This document shows, in pieces, positions 1 through 11,904 of a DNA stretch of 64,000 nt (within the stretch, counting starts at the first letter, position 1; every line of letters begins with the position of its first letter). Below the pieces are notes generated by a model. That model had not been told where the DNA came from. It worked only from the letters and a program-made list of their open reading frames with translations, and did not search any database. The translations under genes were made by a program, and so were the position numbers. Source of the stretch: an uncultured Oscillospiraceae bacterium (lineage in GTDB: Bacteria; Bacillota; Clostridia; Oscillospirales; Oscillospiraceae); contig CANQNS010000005.1 of assembly GCA_947625285.1 (NCBI GenBank), forward strand, positions 1-64,000, given 5' to 3'.

Positions 1-449
1 GCCGGGGCGTCAGCTACTGCGCCACCTGCGACGGGATGCTGTACCGGGGCAAACGGGTGGCTGTACTGGGCCTGGGCGGCGAGGGAGAGAAGGACGCCGC
101 GTTTTTGCGGGATATCGGCTGCGAGGTCCTTTACTTCGACCCGGCCCAGGCGAAAAATGTACGGATAAACGGCGATGAAAAGGTGACTGGCCTTGTGTGC
201 GGCGGGGAAGAATATGCCGTGGACGGGGTGTTCATATTGCGGGACACCGTGGCGGCCGGCGCGCTGCTGCCGGGGCTCCCCATGGAGGGGGGCCACATCG
301 CGGCCGATGAAAACATGGCCACCGGCGTGCCGGGGGTATTCGCCGCCGGGGACTGCGTGGGCAGACCGTACCAGATCGCCAGGGCCGTGGGCCAGGGCAA
401 CACAGCCGCGCTGAGCGCGGACAGATATTTGAAGGAGCGAGACAAATGA
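1..449 (+). CDS. Thioredoxin reductase-like flavoprotein, C-terminal part (5' truncated by window edge)
   Basis: The reading frame is open from base 3. It holds the redox motif CATCDG (residues 6-11 of the visible part) and the C-terminal FAD motif GVFAAGDCVGRPYQ, both typical of the TrxB family that keeps thioredoxin reduced. The segment between them is short: only about 140 residues from CATC to the stop, where NADPH-dependent TrxB usually has about 185. I do not see the GxGxxA or HRRxxxR signatures of NADPH binding; the equivalent stretch reads GLGGEGEKD. This resembles ferredoxin-dependent clostridial enzymes (FFTR/DDOR type) more than canonical TrxB, which is an inference. The stop overlaps the next gene, thioredoxin, by 4 bases, so the two are translationally coupled. 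Confidence 0.85.
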   Translation, partial: RGVSYCATCDGMLYRGKRVAVLGLGGEGEKDAAFLRDIGCEVLYFDPAQAKNVRINGDEKVTGLVCGGEEYAVDGVFILRDTVAAGALLPGLPMEGGHIAADENMATGVPGVFAAGDCVGRPYQIARAVGQGNTAALSADRYLKERDK

Positions 450-744
450 GCATATTGGAGCTTACCGGCGAGAATTTTGACGACATGACCGCCAGCGGCG
501 CCGTGCTGGTGGATTTCTGGGCCGCGTGGTGCGGCCCCTGCAAGATGCAGAGCCCCATCGTGGACGCCTTCGCGGACAAGCATGAGGACGTGAAGGTGTG
601 CAAGGTGAACGTGGACGAGCAGCCGGGTCTGGCGGCCCGGTTCGAGATCATGAGCATCCCCACCCTGATGGTCTTTCGGGACGGCGCGCTTTCCGGGAAG
701 ACGGTGGGGCTGTCCAGTCTGGAAGAGATAGAGGAGCTGTGCAA

Positions 745-748
<4 letters not shown>
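446..748 (+). CDS. trxA: Thioredoxin
   Basis: This 100-residue protein has the usual single-domain thioredoxin length and the active site WCGPC at about residues 28-32, inside [12 protein letters not shown]. The cis-proline loop SIPTLMVF follows at about residues 70-77. It is a cytosolic dithiol donor for ribonucleotide reductase, peroxiredoxins and similar enzymes. ATG overlaps the stop of the upstream reductase gene, and its own stop overlaps the valS start (ATGA), so reductase, thioredoxin and valS look like one transcript. Pairing with an atypical reductase suggests that the two are dedicated partners. Confidence 0.95.
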
Positions 749-3354
<2,606 letters not shown>

Positions 3355-3360
3355 AAAACC

Positions 3361-3382
3361 GCCGCCGACCGTTTTCGGCGGC
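3361..3382 (+). terminator. Hairpin after valS
   Basis: An 8-bp GC stem (GCCGCCGA with TCGGCGGC) lies 7 bases after the valS stop. It has no U-run on the plus side, so it may be a weak or Rho-assisted 3' end, or an mRNA 3' stabiliser. Confidence 0.4.
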
Positions 3383-3406
3383 AAACGACAGCGGGAATAC
3401 TTTAAA

Positions 3407-3443
3407 ATCACACCGTACAGGAATGTGCGGTGTGATCTTTTTT
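3407..3443 (+). terminator. Terminator-like hairpin abutting the spoIIAA ribosome binding site
   Basis: ATCACACCG (3407-3415) pairs with CGGTGTGAT (3428-3436) around a 12-nt loop and is followed by CTTTTTT. The T-run ends at 3443 and the spoIIAA ribosome binding site GGAGGTG starts at 3444. There is no room for a promoter between them, so any spoIIA transcript from upstream must pass this structure. Confidence 0.6.
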
Positions 3444-3458
3444 GGAGGTGGACGAGCT

Positions 3459-3779
3459 GTGAAGGTCCTTTCAAGCTATGAGGACGGGCGGCTGACGCTG
3501 TATTTTCAAGGGGAGCTGGACCACCACGAGGCGGCGGCGGCCCTGCGGCGCATCGGCCGGACCATGGACGACTATATGCCACGGGACTGCGTGATCGACA
3601 TGGAGGGCCTGACCTTTATGGACTCCTCCGGCATCGCGCTCATTTTAAAGGTGTCCCGGCTCATGTCGGAGATCGGGGGCCGGGCCTGGGTGGAAAACGC
3701 CAAAAACCAGCCTTTGAAGGTCATCGACGCCTCCGGCATCGACAGGATGATAAAGATATCCACGGCGGTAAAGCAGTAG
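3459..3779 (+). CDS. spoIIAA: Anti-sigma F factor antagonist SpoIIAA
   Basis: This STAS-domain protein of 106 residues releases sigma F from SpoIIAB in the forespore when dephosphorylated. The phosphorylation site is in MDSSGIAL, with the serine at about residue 56-57 as in the Bacillus protein. The frame opens further upstream, but GTG 3459 is preferred: GGAGGTG lies 8 bases ahead, and the conserved start (VKVLSSYEDGRL) matches the family. It is the first gene of spoIIAA-spoIIAB-sigF, the order seen throughout spore-forming Firmicutes. Confidence 0.92.
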   Translation: MKVLSSYEDGRLTLYFQGELDHHEAAAALRRIGRTMDDYMPRDCVIDMEGLTFMDSSGIALILKVSRLMSEIGGRAWVENAKNQPLKVIDASGIDRMIKISTAVKQ

Positions 3780-3808
3780 TCCTTGCCGCTTACATAGGAG
3801 GTCTACAC

Positions 3809-4246
3809 ATGAAGCAGCTCAACTACATAAAGCTGGAATTTCCGGCCCGGAGCGTGAACGAGGGCTTTGCCCGGGCCGCCGCGGCCGCCTTCGCCGCCCA
3901 GATGGACCCCACCATGGAGGAACTGGGCGACATCAAGACCGCGGTCAGCGAGGCGGTGACAAACGCCATCGTCCACGCCTACCCGGACACGGTGGGCGTG
4001 GTGCAGCTTCGCCTGCGGGCGTTGGAGGGGGACACCCTGGAGATCCTGGTCCGGGACCGGGGCCGGGGCATCCCGGACGTGAAAAAGGCCATGGAGCCCA
4101 TGTACTCCACCGGCGGCGAGGAGCGCAGCGGCATGGGCTTCACCATCATGGGGAGCTTCATGGACGGGCTGAAGGTGCGCTCGGCGGTGGGCCGGGGCAC
4201 CTCCGTCACCATGCGTAAGCGCATCCGGGCAAAGGCGGGCGCGTAA
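3809..4246 (+). CDS. spoIIAB: Anti-sigma F factor / serine kinase SpoIIAB
   Basis: This 145-residue GHKL-type ATPase binds and inhibits sigma F, and phosphorylates SpoIIAA. The N-box EAVTNAIVHAY is at about 48-58, the G1-type DRGRGIPD at about 90-97, and the ATP-lid glycine motif GMGFTIM follows. A good site, AGGAGG, precedes ATG 3809. The sigF start follows its stop codon directly, with no intergenic base, which points to coupled translation and fixed stoichiometry of inhibitor and sigma factor. Confidence 0.94.
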   Translation: MKQLNYIKLEFPARSVNEGFARAAAAAFAAQMDPTMEELGDIKTAVSEAVTNAIVHAYPDTVGVVQLRLRALEGDTLEILVRDRGRGIPDVKKAMEPMYSTGGEERSGMGFTIMGSFMDGLKVRSAVGRGTSVTMRKRIRAKAGA

Positions 4247-4951
4247 TTGGACGAGACCATCGCCCTTTTGCGCCAGGCCCGATCCGGGGACCGGGAGGCG
4301 GCGGGCCGGATCGTGGAGGCCAACGCGGGGCTCATTTGGAGCGTGGCCCGGCGGTACTTTGGCCGGGGCGTGGAGCCGGACGACCTGTACCAGTTGGGCT
4401 GTCTGGGTTTTCTGAAGGCCATCGACGGCTTTGACGAGAGCTACGGCACCCGCTTCTCCACCTATGCCGTGCCCAAGATATCCGGGGAGATACGCCGGTT
4501 CCTGCGGGACGACGGAGCGGTGAAGGTGAGCCGGGGCATCAAGGAGCGGGCGGCCGCCATCCGGGGGGCCCGCAAGCTGCTGGAACAGGAGCTGGGCCGG
4601 GACCCCACCGTGTCGGAGCTGGCGGCCCAGACCGGCCTGACCGCCGAGGATATAGCCGTGGCGGAGACCGCCACGGTGCCCATCGAGTCGCTGCAGCAGC
4701 CCGCCGGAGAGGACGGCTTCTCTCTGGAACAGGTGCTGGGAGACTGGACGGAGGAGGAGCGGCTGGTGGAGCGGGTGGCTCTGCGCCAGGCCATCGACGC
4801 CCTGCCGGAGAAGGAGCGGCAGGTGGTGTTCCTGCGGTTTTACCACGGCATGACCCAGGAGCGGGCCAGCCGGGTGCTGGGGGTGAGCCAGGTGCAGGTG
4901 TCCCGGCTGGAACGGCGGGCGGTGAAGCTGCTGCGGGAGCTGCTGGAATAG
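4247..4951 (+). CDS. sigF: RNA polymerase sigma factor SigF (sporulation, forespore)
   Basis: This 234-residue sigma-70 family factor directs early forespore transcription. Region 2 is seen as DLYQLGCLGFLKAIDGFD and STYAVPKISGEIRRFL, region 3 in the middle, and region 4 helix-turn-helix at the end (GMTQERASRVLGVSQVQVSR). Translation appears to start at TTG 4247, immediately after the spoIIAB stop. No other in-frame start retains the conserved N-terminus, so the weak TTG start probably relies on coupling. A strong hairpin follows the stop. Confidence 0.93.
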   Translation: MDETIALLRQARSGDREAAGRIVEANAGLIWSVARRYFGRGVEPDDLYQLGCLGFLKAIDGFDESYGTRFSTYAVPKISGEIRRFLRDDGAVKVSRGIKERAAAIRGARKLLEQELGRDPTVSELAAQTGLTAEDIAVAETATVPIESLQQPAGEDGFSLEQVLGDWTEEERLVERVALRQAIDALPEKERQVVFLRFYHGMTQERASRVLGVSQVQVSRLERRAVKLLRELLE

Positions 4952-4982
4952 AGCGGACGCGCTGAGGGCGCGCCCGCTTTTG
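4952..4982 (+). terminator. Terminator of the spoIIA operon
   Basis: AGCGG..GCGC pairs with GCGC..CCGCT around a short loop and is followed by TTTTGCTTT. It lies directly behind the sigF stop. Confidence 0.75.
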
Positions 4983-4983
4983 C

Positions 4984-5012
4984 TTTACAGCCACGCCGGG
5001 AAAAGGTATAAT
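4984..5012 (+). promoter_or_regulatory. Sigma-A type promoter for serine dehydratase genes
   Basis: TTTACA (4984-4989), a 17-bp spacer, then TATAAT (5007-5012). It lies 38 bases before the sdaAB start. Confidence 0.75.
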
Positions 5013-5050
5013 TGTTATGATCGGAGCAGACAAAAAGGGAGGCGCGGCGG

Positions 5051-5716
5051 ATGAACATCTTCGACATCATGGGCCCGGTGATGGTGGGGCCCTCCTCGTC
5101 CCACACGGCGGGGGCGGTGCGTATCGGGCGCATCGCCCGGCGGCTGCTGGGCTCCCAGCCGGCCCGGGCGGACATACTGCTGCACGGCTCCTTCGCGGCC
5201 ACCGGCCCGGGCCACGGCACGGACCGGGCCATCGTGGCTGGCCTGCTGGGCATGGCCCCGGACGACCCGGACATACCCAACAGCCTGTGGCTGGCCGAGG
5301 GGGTGGGCATGGCCGTGTCCATCCGCACGGGGGAGATACGAAACGCCCACCCCAACACGGCGGTGCTCACCGTCACCAACACCGAGGACCGGACCCTGAC
5401 CGTGTCCGCCTCGTCCCTGGGAGGCGGCCGCGTCCGGGTCAACGCCATCGACGGCATGGAGGCGGCGTTTTCCGGCGAGTACCCCACCCTTATCATCCGC
5501 AACGAGGACCGGCCCGGCATACTCTCCGAGGTGACCCGGGCGTTGGGGGCCAGCGGGGCCAACATCGCAACGGTGCAGCTGTACCGGGACAGGCGGGGCG
5601 GCCTGGCGGTGACGGTGATCGAGTGCGACGAGCCGCTGGACCAGCGGCTTTTGGGGGAGCTGTCCCGGCTGGACGGCGTGGTGCGCTGCACATATCTGGA
5701 CAGGGAGGAGGACTGA
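5051..5716 (+). CDS. sdaAB: L-serine dehydratase, iron-sulfur dependent, beta subunit
   Basis: This 221-residue protein carries the small-subunit fold of bacterial [4Fe-4S] serine dehydratase, with the opening NIFDIMGPVMVGPSSSHTAG and LHGSFAATGPGHGTD. A C-terminal ACT domain (about residues 148-215) begins LIIRNEDRPGILSEV. Together with the alpha subunit it deaminates L-serine to pyruvate and ammonia, feeding pyruvate to acetyl-CoA and butyrate formation. GGAGG precedes ATG 5051. The alpha gene starts 3 bases after its stop. Confidence 0.93.
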   Translation: MNIFDIMGPVMVGPSSSHTAGAVRIGRIARRLLGSQPARADILLHGSFAATGPGHGTDRAIVAGLLGMAPDDPDIPNSLWLAEGVGMAVSIRTGEIRNAHPNTAVLTVTNTEDRTLTVSASSLGGGRVRVNAIDGMEAAFSGEYPTLIIRNEDRPGILSEVTRALGASGANIATVQLYRDRRGGLAVTVIECDEPLDQRLLGELSRLDGVVRCTYLDREED

Positions 5717-5719
5717 GCG

Positions 5720-6565
5720 ATGGCGTTTGCATCGGTACGGGCGCTGCTGGCCGCGGCGGAGGAGAAACCGCTCTGGCGTGCGGTGCTGGAGGACGACTGC
5801 CGGGACTGCGGCCGGACGCCGGAGGAGAGCTTTGAGAAGATGCGGGTCCTGTGGCGGGCCATGGAGCGGTCCGCGGCGGAGTATGAGCCCGCCCGGCGGA
5901 GCCCCAGCGGCCTGTCCGGGGGCCAGGGGGCCAAAATGGCCGCGGCGGAGAACACCCTCTGCGGCGGCTTCATGCGCCAGGTGATGGCGACGGCCCTGAT
6001 GGTGGGGGAGCAGAACGCCTGCATGGGCCGGATCGTGGCGGCTCCCACGGCGGGGGCCAGCGGGGTCATGCCCGCCTGCCTGCTGCCCCTCCGGGACCGG
6101 GAGGGATTGGGGGAGGACCTCATGATCCAATGCCTGTATACGGCGGCGGGCTTCGGCCAGGTGATCGCTGAACGGGCCTCCATCTCCGGGGCCGAGGGCG
6201 GCTGTCAGGCGGAGATCGGCTCCGCCTCCGCCATGGCCGCGGCGGCCCTGGTCCATGCCCGGGGCGGCACGGCCCCGCAGATGGCCGCCGCCTGCGCCAT
6301 GGCTTTGCAAAACGTCATGGGGCTGGTGTGCGACCCGGTGGCGGGACTGGTGGAGGAGCCCTGTGTCAAGCGCAACGTGATGGGCGCGGTGAACGCCCTG
6401 GCCTGCGCGGATATGGCCCTGGCGGGCATCGCCTCGCCCATCCCCTGCGACCAGGTCATCGACGCCGTGGCCGCCGTGGGCTGGACCATGCCCGCCGCCC
6501 TGCGGGAGACGGGCGAGGGGGGTCTGGCCGGCACCCCCGCCGGGCGCGATATCGCCGGCCGGTGA
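5720..6565 (+). CDS. sdaAA: L-serine dehydratase, iron-sulfur dependent, alpha subunit
   Basis: This 281-residue catalytic subunit shows the family motifs APTAGASGVMPA and SGAEGGCQAEIGSASAM. It also has CDPVAGLVEEPC, which supplies cysteines expected to hold the [4Fe-4S] cluster. Length is normal for the two-subunit form. It follows sdaAB by 3 bases in one operon. The roughly 290 bases after its stop hold no gene, only the promoter of the butyrate operon. Confidence 0.93.
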   Translation: MAFASVRALLAAAEEKPLWRAVLEDDCRDCGRTPEESFEKMRVLWRAMERSAAEYEPARRSPSGLSGGQGAKMAAAENTLCGGFMRQVMATALMVGEQNACMGRIVAAPTAGASGVMPACLLPLRDREGLGEDLMIQCLYTAAGFGQVIAERASISGAEGGCQAEIGSASAMAAAALVHARGGTAPQMAAACAMALQNVMGLVCDPVAGLVEEPCVKRNVMGAVNALACADMALAGIASPIPCDQVIDAVAAVGWTMPAALRETGEGGLAGTPAGRDIAGR

Positions 6566-6757
6566 GGGGAACGGCCCCGCTGTTTTGGTACCGGGACCGG
6601 TCCGGGAGCGCGGGGCGGAAACGCTTCCGGCCCCGGGCTTCGGACTTTTGGCGCGCCGCCTTGCAGGTCATGGCAGCAGCAGGGCGGCTCAGAAGGACGC
6701 CCCGGAGATTTTTTCATGAAATTCCGTAAAAAATAGGCGAATCCTGCGCGATTGTAC

Positions 6758-6786
6758 TTGATAAATCGGGGGTTTGCCACTATAAT
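6758..6786 (+). promoter_or_regulatory. Sigma-A promoter of the butyrate operon
   Basis: TTGATA (6758-6763), an exact 17-bp spacer and a perfect TATAAT (6781-6786), about 70 bases ahead of crt. It is a near-consensus promoter, in line with a highly expressed central pathway. Confidence 0.8.
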
Positions 6787-6858
6787 AACGATTGGTGCGG
6801 AGCGATCCGCGCCGCCTGAGCGTGCGTAAATCACAAATCCGATATTAGGAGGATCGAT

Positions 6859-7635
6859 ATGGCATTTGTGGAACTGGAGGTCAAGGGCCAGATCGGCGTT
6901 TTGACTATCAACCGTCCCGAGGCGCTGAACGCGCTGAACGACAAGGTCATCTCCGAGCTGGACAAAGTCCTGGACAGCGTGGACGTGAACGCGGTCCGCT
7001 GCCTGATCGTCACCGGTGCGGGCCAGAAGGCCTTCGTGGCCGGCGCGGACATCGCCCAGATGAGCGGTCTCACCAAAGCGGAGGGGGAGGCCTTCGGCAA
7101 GCTGGGCAACGACGTATTCCGCAAGCTGGAAACGCTCCCCATCCCCACCATCGCCGCGGTGAACGGCTTTGCGCTGGGCGGCGGGTGCGAGCTTTCCATG
7201 AGCTGCGATATCCGCCTTTGCTCCGACACCGCCGTGTTCGGCCAGCCCGAGGTGGGTCTGGGCATCACGCCGGGCTTCGGCGGCACCCAGCGGCTGGCCC
7301 GGCTGATCGGCATGGGCAAGGCCAAGGAGCTCATCTACACCGCCCGCAACATCAAGGCCCCCGAGGCCCTGGCCTGCGGTCTGGTCCAGGCGGTCTACCC
7401 CGCCGACGAGCTGATGGCCGAGGCGGAGAAGATGGCCGGCCGCATCGCCGGCAACGCCCCCATCGCCGTCCGGGCCTGCAAGAAGGCCATCAACGACGGC
7501 CTGCAGGTGGATATGGACAAGGCCATCGTGGTGGAGGAGAAGCTGTTCGGCTCCTGCTTCGAGACCAAGGACCAGCAAAATGCCATGGCCGCTTTCGTGG
7601 AAAAGCGCAAGCACGACCCCTTTGAGAACTGCTGA
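6859..7635 (+). CDS. crt: Crotonase, 3-hydroxybutyryl-CoA dehydratase
   Basis: This 258-residue enoyl-CoA hydratase family enzyme dehydrates 3-hydroxybutyryl-CoA to crotonyl-CoA. The oxyanion-hole segment AFVAGADIAQM is at about 58-68. The two glutamates of hydratases are in GGGCELSMSC (about 112) and FGQPEVGLG (about 132). ATTAGGAGG precedes the ATG. It is the first gene of crt-hbd-bcd-etfB-etfA, the standard clostridial order. The thiolase that starts the pathway is not in this operon but at 33-34 kb. Confidence 0.95.
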   Translation: MAFVELEVKGQIGVLTINRPEALNALNDKVISELDKVLDSVDVNAVRCLIVTGAGQKAFVAGADIAQMSGLTKAEGEAFGKLGNDVFRKLETLPIPTIAAVNGFALGGGCELSMSCDIRLCSDTAVFGQPEVGLGITPGFGGTQRLARLIGMGKAKELIYTARNIKAPEALACGLVQAVYPADELMAEAEKMAGRIAGNAPIAVRACKKAINDGLQVDMDKAIVVEEKLFGSCFETKDQQNAMAAFVEKRKHDPFENC

Positions 7636-7691
7636 GAGCAGTACATACGTTTGGTTTCAATTAAAAATTGTTTTTATAGGAGGATCATTAC

Positions 7692-8528
7692 ATGAAGGTA
7701 GCAGTATTTGGCGCGGGCACCATGGGCAGCGGCATCGCCCAGGTCTTCGCCGCGAAGGGCCACACCGCCATGATGTTCGCCAGCTCCGTGGCTTCCGCCC
7801 AGAAGCATAAGGACAAGCTGGCCGCCTCTCTTGCCAAGCGCGTGGCGAAGGGCAAGATGACCCAGGAGGCCGTGGACGCCCTGCTGGCTAACATCGTCAT
7901 CGAGGAGCGGTCCGCCGCCGCCGATGCCGATCTTGTCATCGAGTGCGTCAAGGAGGACATGGAGACCAAGAAGACTCTGCTGAAGGAGCTGGACGGTCTG
8001 TGCAAGCCCGAGGCGGTCTTTGCCTCCAACACCTCCTCTCTGTCCGTCACCGAGATGGGCAACGGCCTGACCCACCCCGTCATCGGCATGCACTTCTTTA
8101 ACCCCGTCCCCAGCATGAAGCTGGTGGAGGTCATTCGGGGCGCCAACACCACCCAGGAGACCTTTGACTTCATCTACAACCTGGCTAAAGAGATCGGCAA
8201 GGACCCCGTGGAGGTGGCCGAGGCTCCCGGCTTCGTGGTGAACAAGATCCTCATCCCCATGATCAACGAGGCCATTGGCCTGGTGGAGACCGGCGTCGCC
8301 TCCGTGGAGGACATCGACAAGGCCATGCAGCTTGGCGCCAACCACCCCATGGGCCCCCTGACCCTGGGCGACTTCATCGGTCTGGACGTGTGCCTGGCTA
8401 TCATGGAGACCCTGTTCAACGAGACCGGCGATCCCAAGTACCGCCCCGCCCTGCTCTTGAAGAAGATGGTCCGCGGCGGCCTGCTTGGCCGTAAGACCGG
8501 CAAGGGCTTTTACGATTACAGCAAATAA
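7692..8528 (+). CDS. hbd: 3-hydroxybutyryl-CoA dehydrogenase
   Basis: This 278-residue enzyme reduces acetoacetyl-CoA with NAD(P)H. The Rossmann glycine motif [11 protein letters not shown] is at residues 7-17, the [10 protein letters not shown] segment at about 116, the catalytic histidine in GMHFFNPVP at about 134, and a C-terminal helical domain with [11 protein letters not shown] closes it. Length matches single-domain clostridial Hbd. It sits 56 bases after crt with its own AGGAGG site. Confidence 0.95.
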   Translation: MKVAVFGAGTMGSGIAQVFAAKGHTAMMFASSVASAQKHKDKLAASLAKRVAKGKMTQEAVDALLANIVIEERSAAADADLVIECVKEDMETKKTLLKELDGLCKPEAVFASNTSSLSVTEMGNGLTHPVIGMHFFNPVPSMKLVEVIRGANTTQETFDFIYNLAKEIGKDPVEVAEAPGFVVNKILIPMINEAIGLVETGVASVEDIDKAMQLGANHPMGPLTLGDFIGLDVCLAIMETLFNETGDPKYRPALLLKKMVRGGLLGRKTGKGFYDYSK

Positions 8529-8548
8529 TCTATAAGGAGAACAAGAGT

Positions 8549-9706
<1,158 letters not shown>

Positions 9707-9727
9707 TAGAGGAGGTAAAAGGTAGAA

Positions 9728-10528
9728 ATGAAAGTTATCGTTTGTGTGAAGCAGGTTCCCGATACCTCCGGCAAGGTGGCGGTGAACCCGGACGGCACGC
9801 TGAACCGTGCGTCCATGGAGACCATCACCAACCCCGACGACATGAACGCCGTCGAGGCCGCCCTGAAGCTGAAAGACGAGACCGGCTGCAAGGTCATCGT
9901 GGTGACGATGGGTCCTCCCCCCGCGGAAGGCATGCTGCGGGAGCTGCTGGCTATGGGCGCGGACGAGGGCTACCTCATCTCCGGCCGTGAGTTCGGCGGT
10001 TCCGATACTTACGCCACCAGCCAGATCGTGGCCGCCGGCGTCAACAAGATCGGCGTGGACAAGGACGACATCGTCATGTGCGGCCGCCAGGCCATCGACG
10101 GCGACACCGCCCAGGTGGGCCCCCAGATCGCTGAGAAGCTGCATCTGCCCCAGGTGACCTATGCCGCCGACATCCACAAGGATGGCGACAACATCACCGT
10201 CAAGCGTATGCTGGAGGACGGCTACATGACTATCAAGGTCCAGACCCCGTGCCTGCTGACCTGCATCAAGGAGCTGAACGAGCCCCGGTACATGTCCGTG
10301 GGCGGCGTGTTCGAGGCCTACAGCAAGCCCGTGACCGTGCTGGATTACGAGGCCCTGAAGGACGATCCTCTGATCGACGCCACCACCATCGGTCTGAAGG
10401 GCTCCCCCACCAACATCCTGGTCTCCTTCACGCCCCCCCAGAAGGGCGCGGGCATGATGCTGGAGGGCAACGACATGGCTACCTGCGAGAAGCTGGCGGA
10501 CCTGCTGGCCGGCAAGCACATCATCTGA
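9728..10528 (+). CDS. etfB: Electron transfer flavoprotein beta subunit
   Basis: This 266-residue protein shows the family features KQVPDTSGKVAVNPDGT at the start, MCGRQAIDGDTAQVGPQIAE in the nucleotide-binding domain and PRYMSVGG near residue 198. It carries one flavin and the NADH-facing site in bifurcating EtfAB. It begins 21 bases after bcd with GGAGG ahead, and etfA follows after 17 bases. Confidence 0.95.
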   Translation: MKVIVCVKQVPDTSGKVAVNPDGTLNRASMETITNPDDMNAVEAALKLKDETGCKVIVVTMGPPPAEGMLRELLAMGADEGYLISGREFGGSDTYATSQIVAAGVNKIGVDKDDIVMCGRQAIDGDTAQVGPQIAEKLHLPQVTYAADIHKDGDNITVKRMLEDGYMTIKVQTPCLLTCIKELNEPRYMSVGGVFEAYSKPVTVLDYEALKDDPLIDATTIGLKGSPTNILVSFTPPQKGAGMMLEGNDMATCEKLADLLAGKHII

Positions 10529-10545
10529 GAGAGGAGTAAGAGAAA

Positions 10546-11679
10546 ATGGCTTTTAACAATACTGATCTGGCTGCTTTCAAGGATGTATGGGTATTCTGCG
10601 AGCAGCGTGACGGAAAACTGATGCCCACTGACTTCGAGCTGATCAGCGAGGGCCGCCGCCTGGCGGACGAGCTGGGCGTGGACCTGTGCGGTCTGCTGCT
10701 GGGCGACAACGTGGAGGGCATCGCCAAGGAGCTGGGCGGCTATGGCGCGGACAAGGTCTATGTCTGCGAGCACCCCTTGCTGAAGGTGTACACCACCGAC
10801 GCCTATGCCAAGGTGATCTGCGACGTGATCGAGGAGCTGAAGCCCGAGGCGTTCCTGATCGGCGCCACCAACATCGGCCGTGACCTGGGTCCCCGGTGCG
10901 CCGCCCGTCTGCACACCGGCCTGTGCGCCGACTGCACCCACCTGGACGTGGACATGGGCATCTACAAGGACTTCCTGCACGAAGCGTCCACCCTGGACAA
11001 TGAGCGCATCGACGGCCTGAACACCGCCATGGTGCTGGGCCAGAAGCACGACGTTTCCCGCGACCTGAAGATGACCCGTCCGGCTTTCGGCGGCCACCTG
11101 ATGGCCTCCATCATCTGCCCCCGGTTCCGTCCCACCATGGCGACGGTCCGTCCCGGCGTGATGAAGAAGCGTCCCTTCGATCAGGCCAAGGCCGACGCCT
11201 GCCAGATCGTGAAGCCCGCCTTTGAGCTGTCCGAGGCCGATATGCAGACCGAGGTCACCGAGGTGGTCAAGGCCGCCAAGAAGCTGGTGGACCTGATCGG
11301 CGCGGACTTCATCGTGAGCGTGGGCCGCGGCATCAGCAAGGACGTGGAAGGCGGCATCAAGCTGGCCGAGGAGCTGGCTGCGGAGCTGGGCGGCGTCGTC
11401 GGCGGTTCCCGTGCCGTTATCGACTCCGGCTGGCTGAGCGCCGACCATCAGGTGGGCCAGACCGGCAAGACCGTGCATCCCAAGGTATACGTGGCTCTGG
11501 GTATCTCCGGTGCCATCCAGCACAAGGCCGGCATGCAGGACTCCGAGTGCATCATCGCGGTGAACAAGAACGACTCCGCCCCCATCTTCGAGATCGCTGA
11601 CTACGGCATCTGCGGGGACCTGTTCAAAGTCACCCCCATGCTGACCGAGGCCATCCGCGCCGCCAAGGCCGCGAAGTGA
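10546..11679 (+). CDS. etfA: Electron transfer flavoprotein alpha subunit
   Basis: This 377-residue protein has the FAD-binding C-terminal domain with GGSRAVIDSGWL, HQVGQTGKTV, PKVYVALGISGAIQH and IAVNKND. It partners EtfB and Bcd in crotonyl-CoA reduction. A strong terminator follows. The last ten codons plus the terminator recur at 22094-22173, behind the nucleoside module, where they do not belong to any complete gene. This makes the 3' end of etfA the apparent insertion point of the 10-kb module. Confidence 0.95.
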   Translation: MAFNNTDLAAFKDVWVFCEQRDGKLMPTDFELISEGRRLADELGVDLCGLLLGDNVEGIAKELGGYGADKVYVCEHPLLKVYTTDAYAKVICDVIEELKPEAFLIGATNIGRDLGPRCAARLHTGLCADCTHLDVDMGIYKDFLHEASTLDNERIDGLNTAMVLGQKHDVSRDLKMTRPAFGGHLMASIICPRFRPTMATVRPGVMKKRPFDQAKADACQIVKPAFELSEADMQTEVTEVVKAAKKLVDLIGADFIVSVGRGISKDVEGGIKLAEELAAELGGVVGGSRAVIDSGWLSADHQVGQTGKTVHPKVYVALGISGAIQHKAGMQDSECIIAVNKNDSAPIFEIADYGICGDLFKVTPMLTEAIRAAKAAK

Positions 11680-11726
11680 GTCTCCTTCAATCGCAACAAA
11701 AGGACCGCTCCCAGAGCGGTCCTTTT
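11650..11726 (+). repeat. Left direct repeat: etfA 3' end and terminator
   Basis: A 28-bp block (11650-11677) is identical to 22094-22121. A spacer of 14 bases, against 17 in the other copy, follows, then a 35-bp block from CGCAACAAAA to the terminator T-run is identical again. The two copies bracket the nucleoside module in direct orientation. Confidence 0.9.
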
Positions 11727-11727
11727 T
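11700..11727 (+). terminator. Terminator of the butyrate operon
   Basis: AAGGACCGCT pairs with AGCGGTCCTT around CCCAG, followed by TTT. The same terminator occurs at 22146-22173 and 22356-22383. Confidence 0.92.
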
Positions 11728-11816
11728 GTGAGAGCGGCGCCCCGCTTCCGCATGAGAACATCGTCGGATAAATGGCGATGGGCATTGCGGGGCGCGGCGC
11801 GTTGTGGCGGCCAAAC

Positions 11817-11845
11817 TTGCCAAGCAAATCAAATTATTATATAAT
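11817..11845 (+). promoter_or_regulatory. Promoter of the LacI-family regulator gene
   Basis: TTGCCA (11817-11822), 17-bp spacer, TATAAT (11840-11845), in an AT-rich patch 60 bases before the regulator. Confidence 0.7.
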
Positions 11846-11904
11846 AAAATCGCTCTGTTTCTGAACGGCTGGCTGTTCAAACGAATGCTGGAGGTAGCGA
11901 CTGG

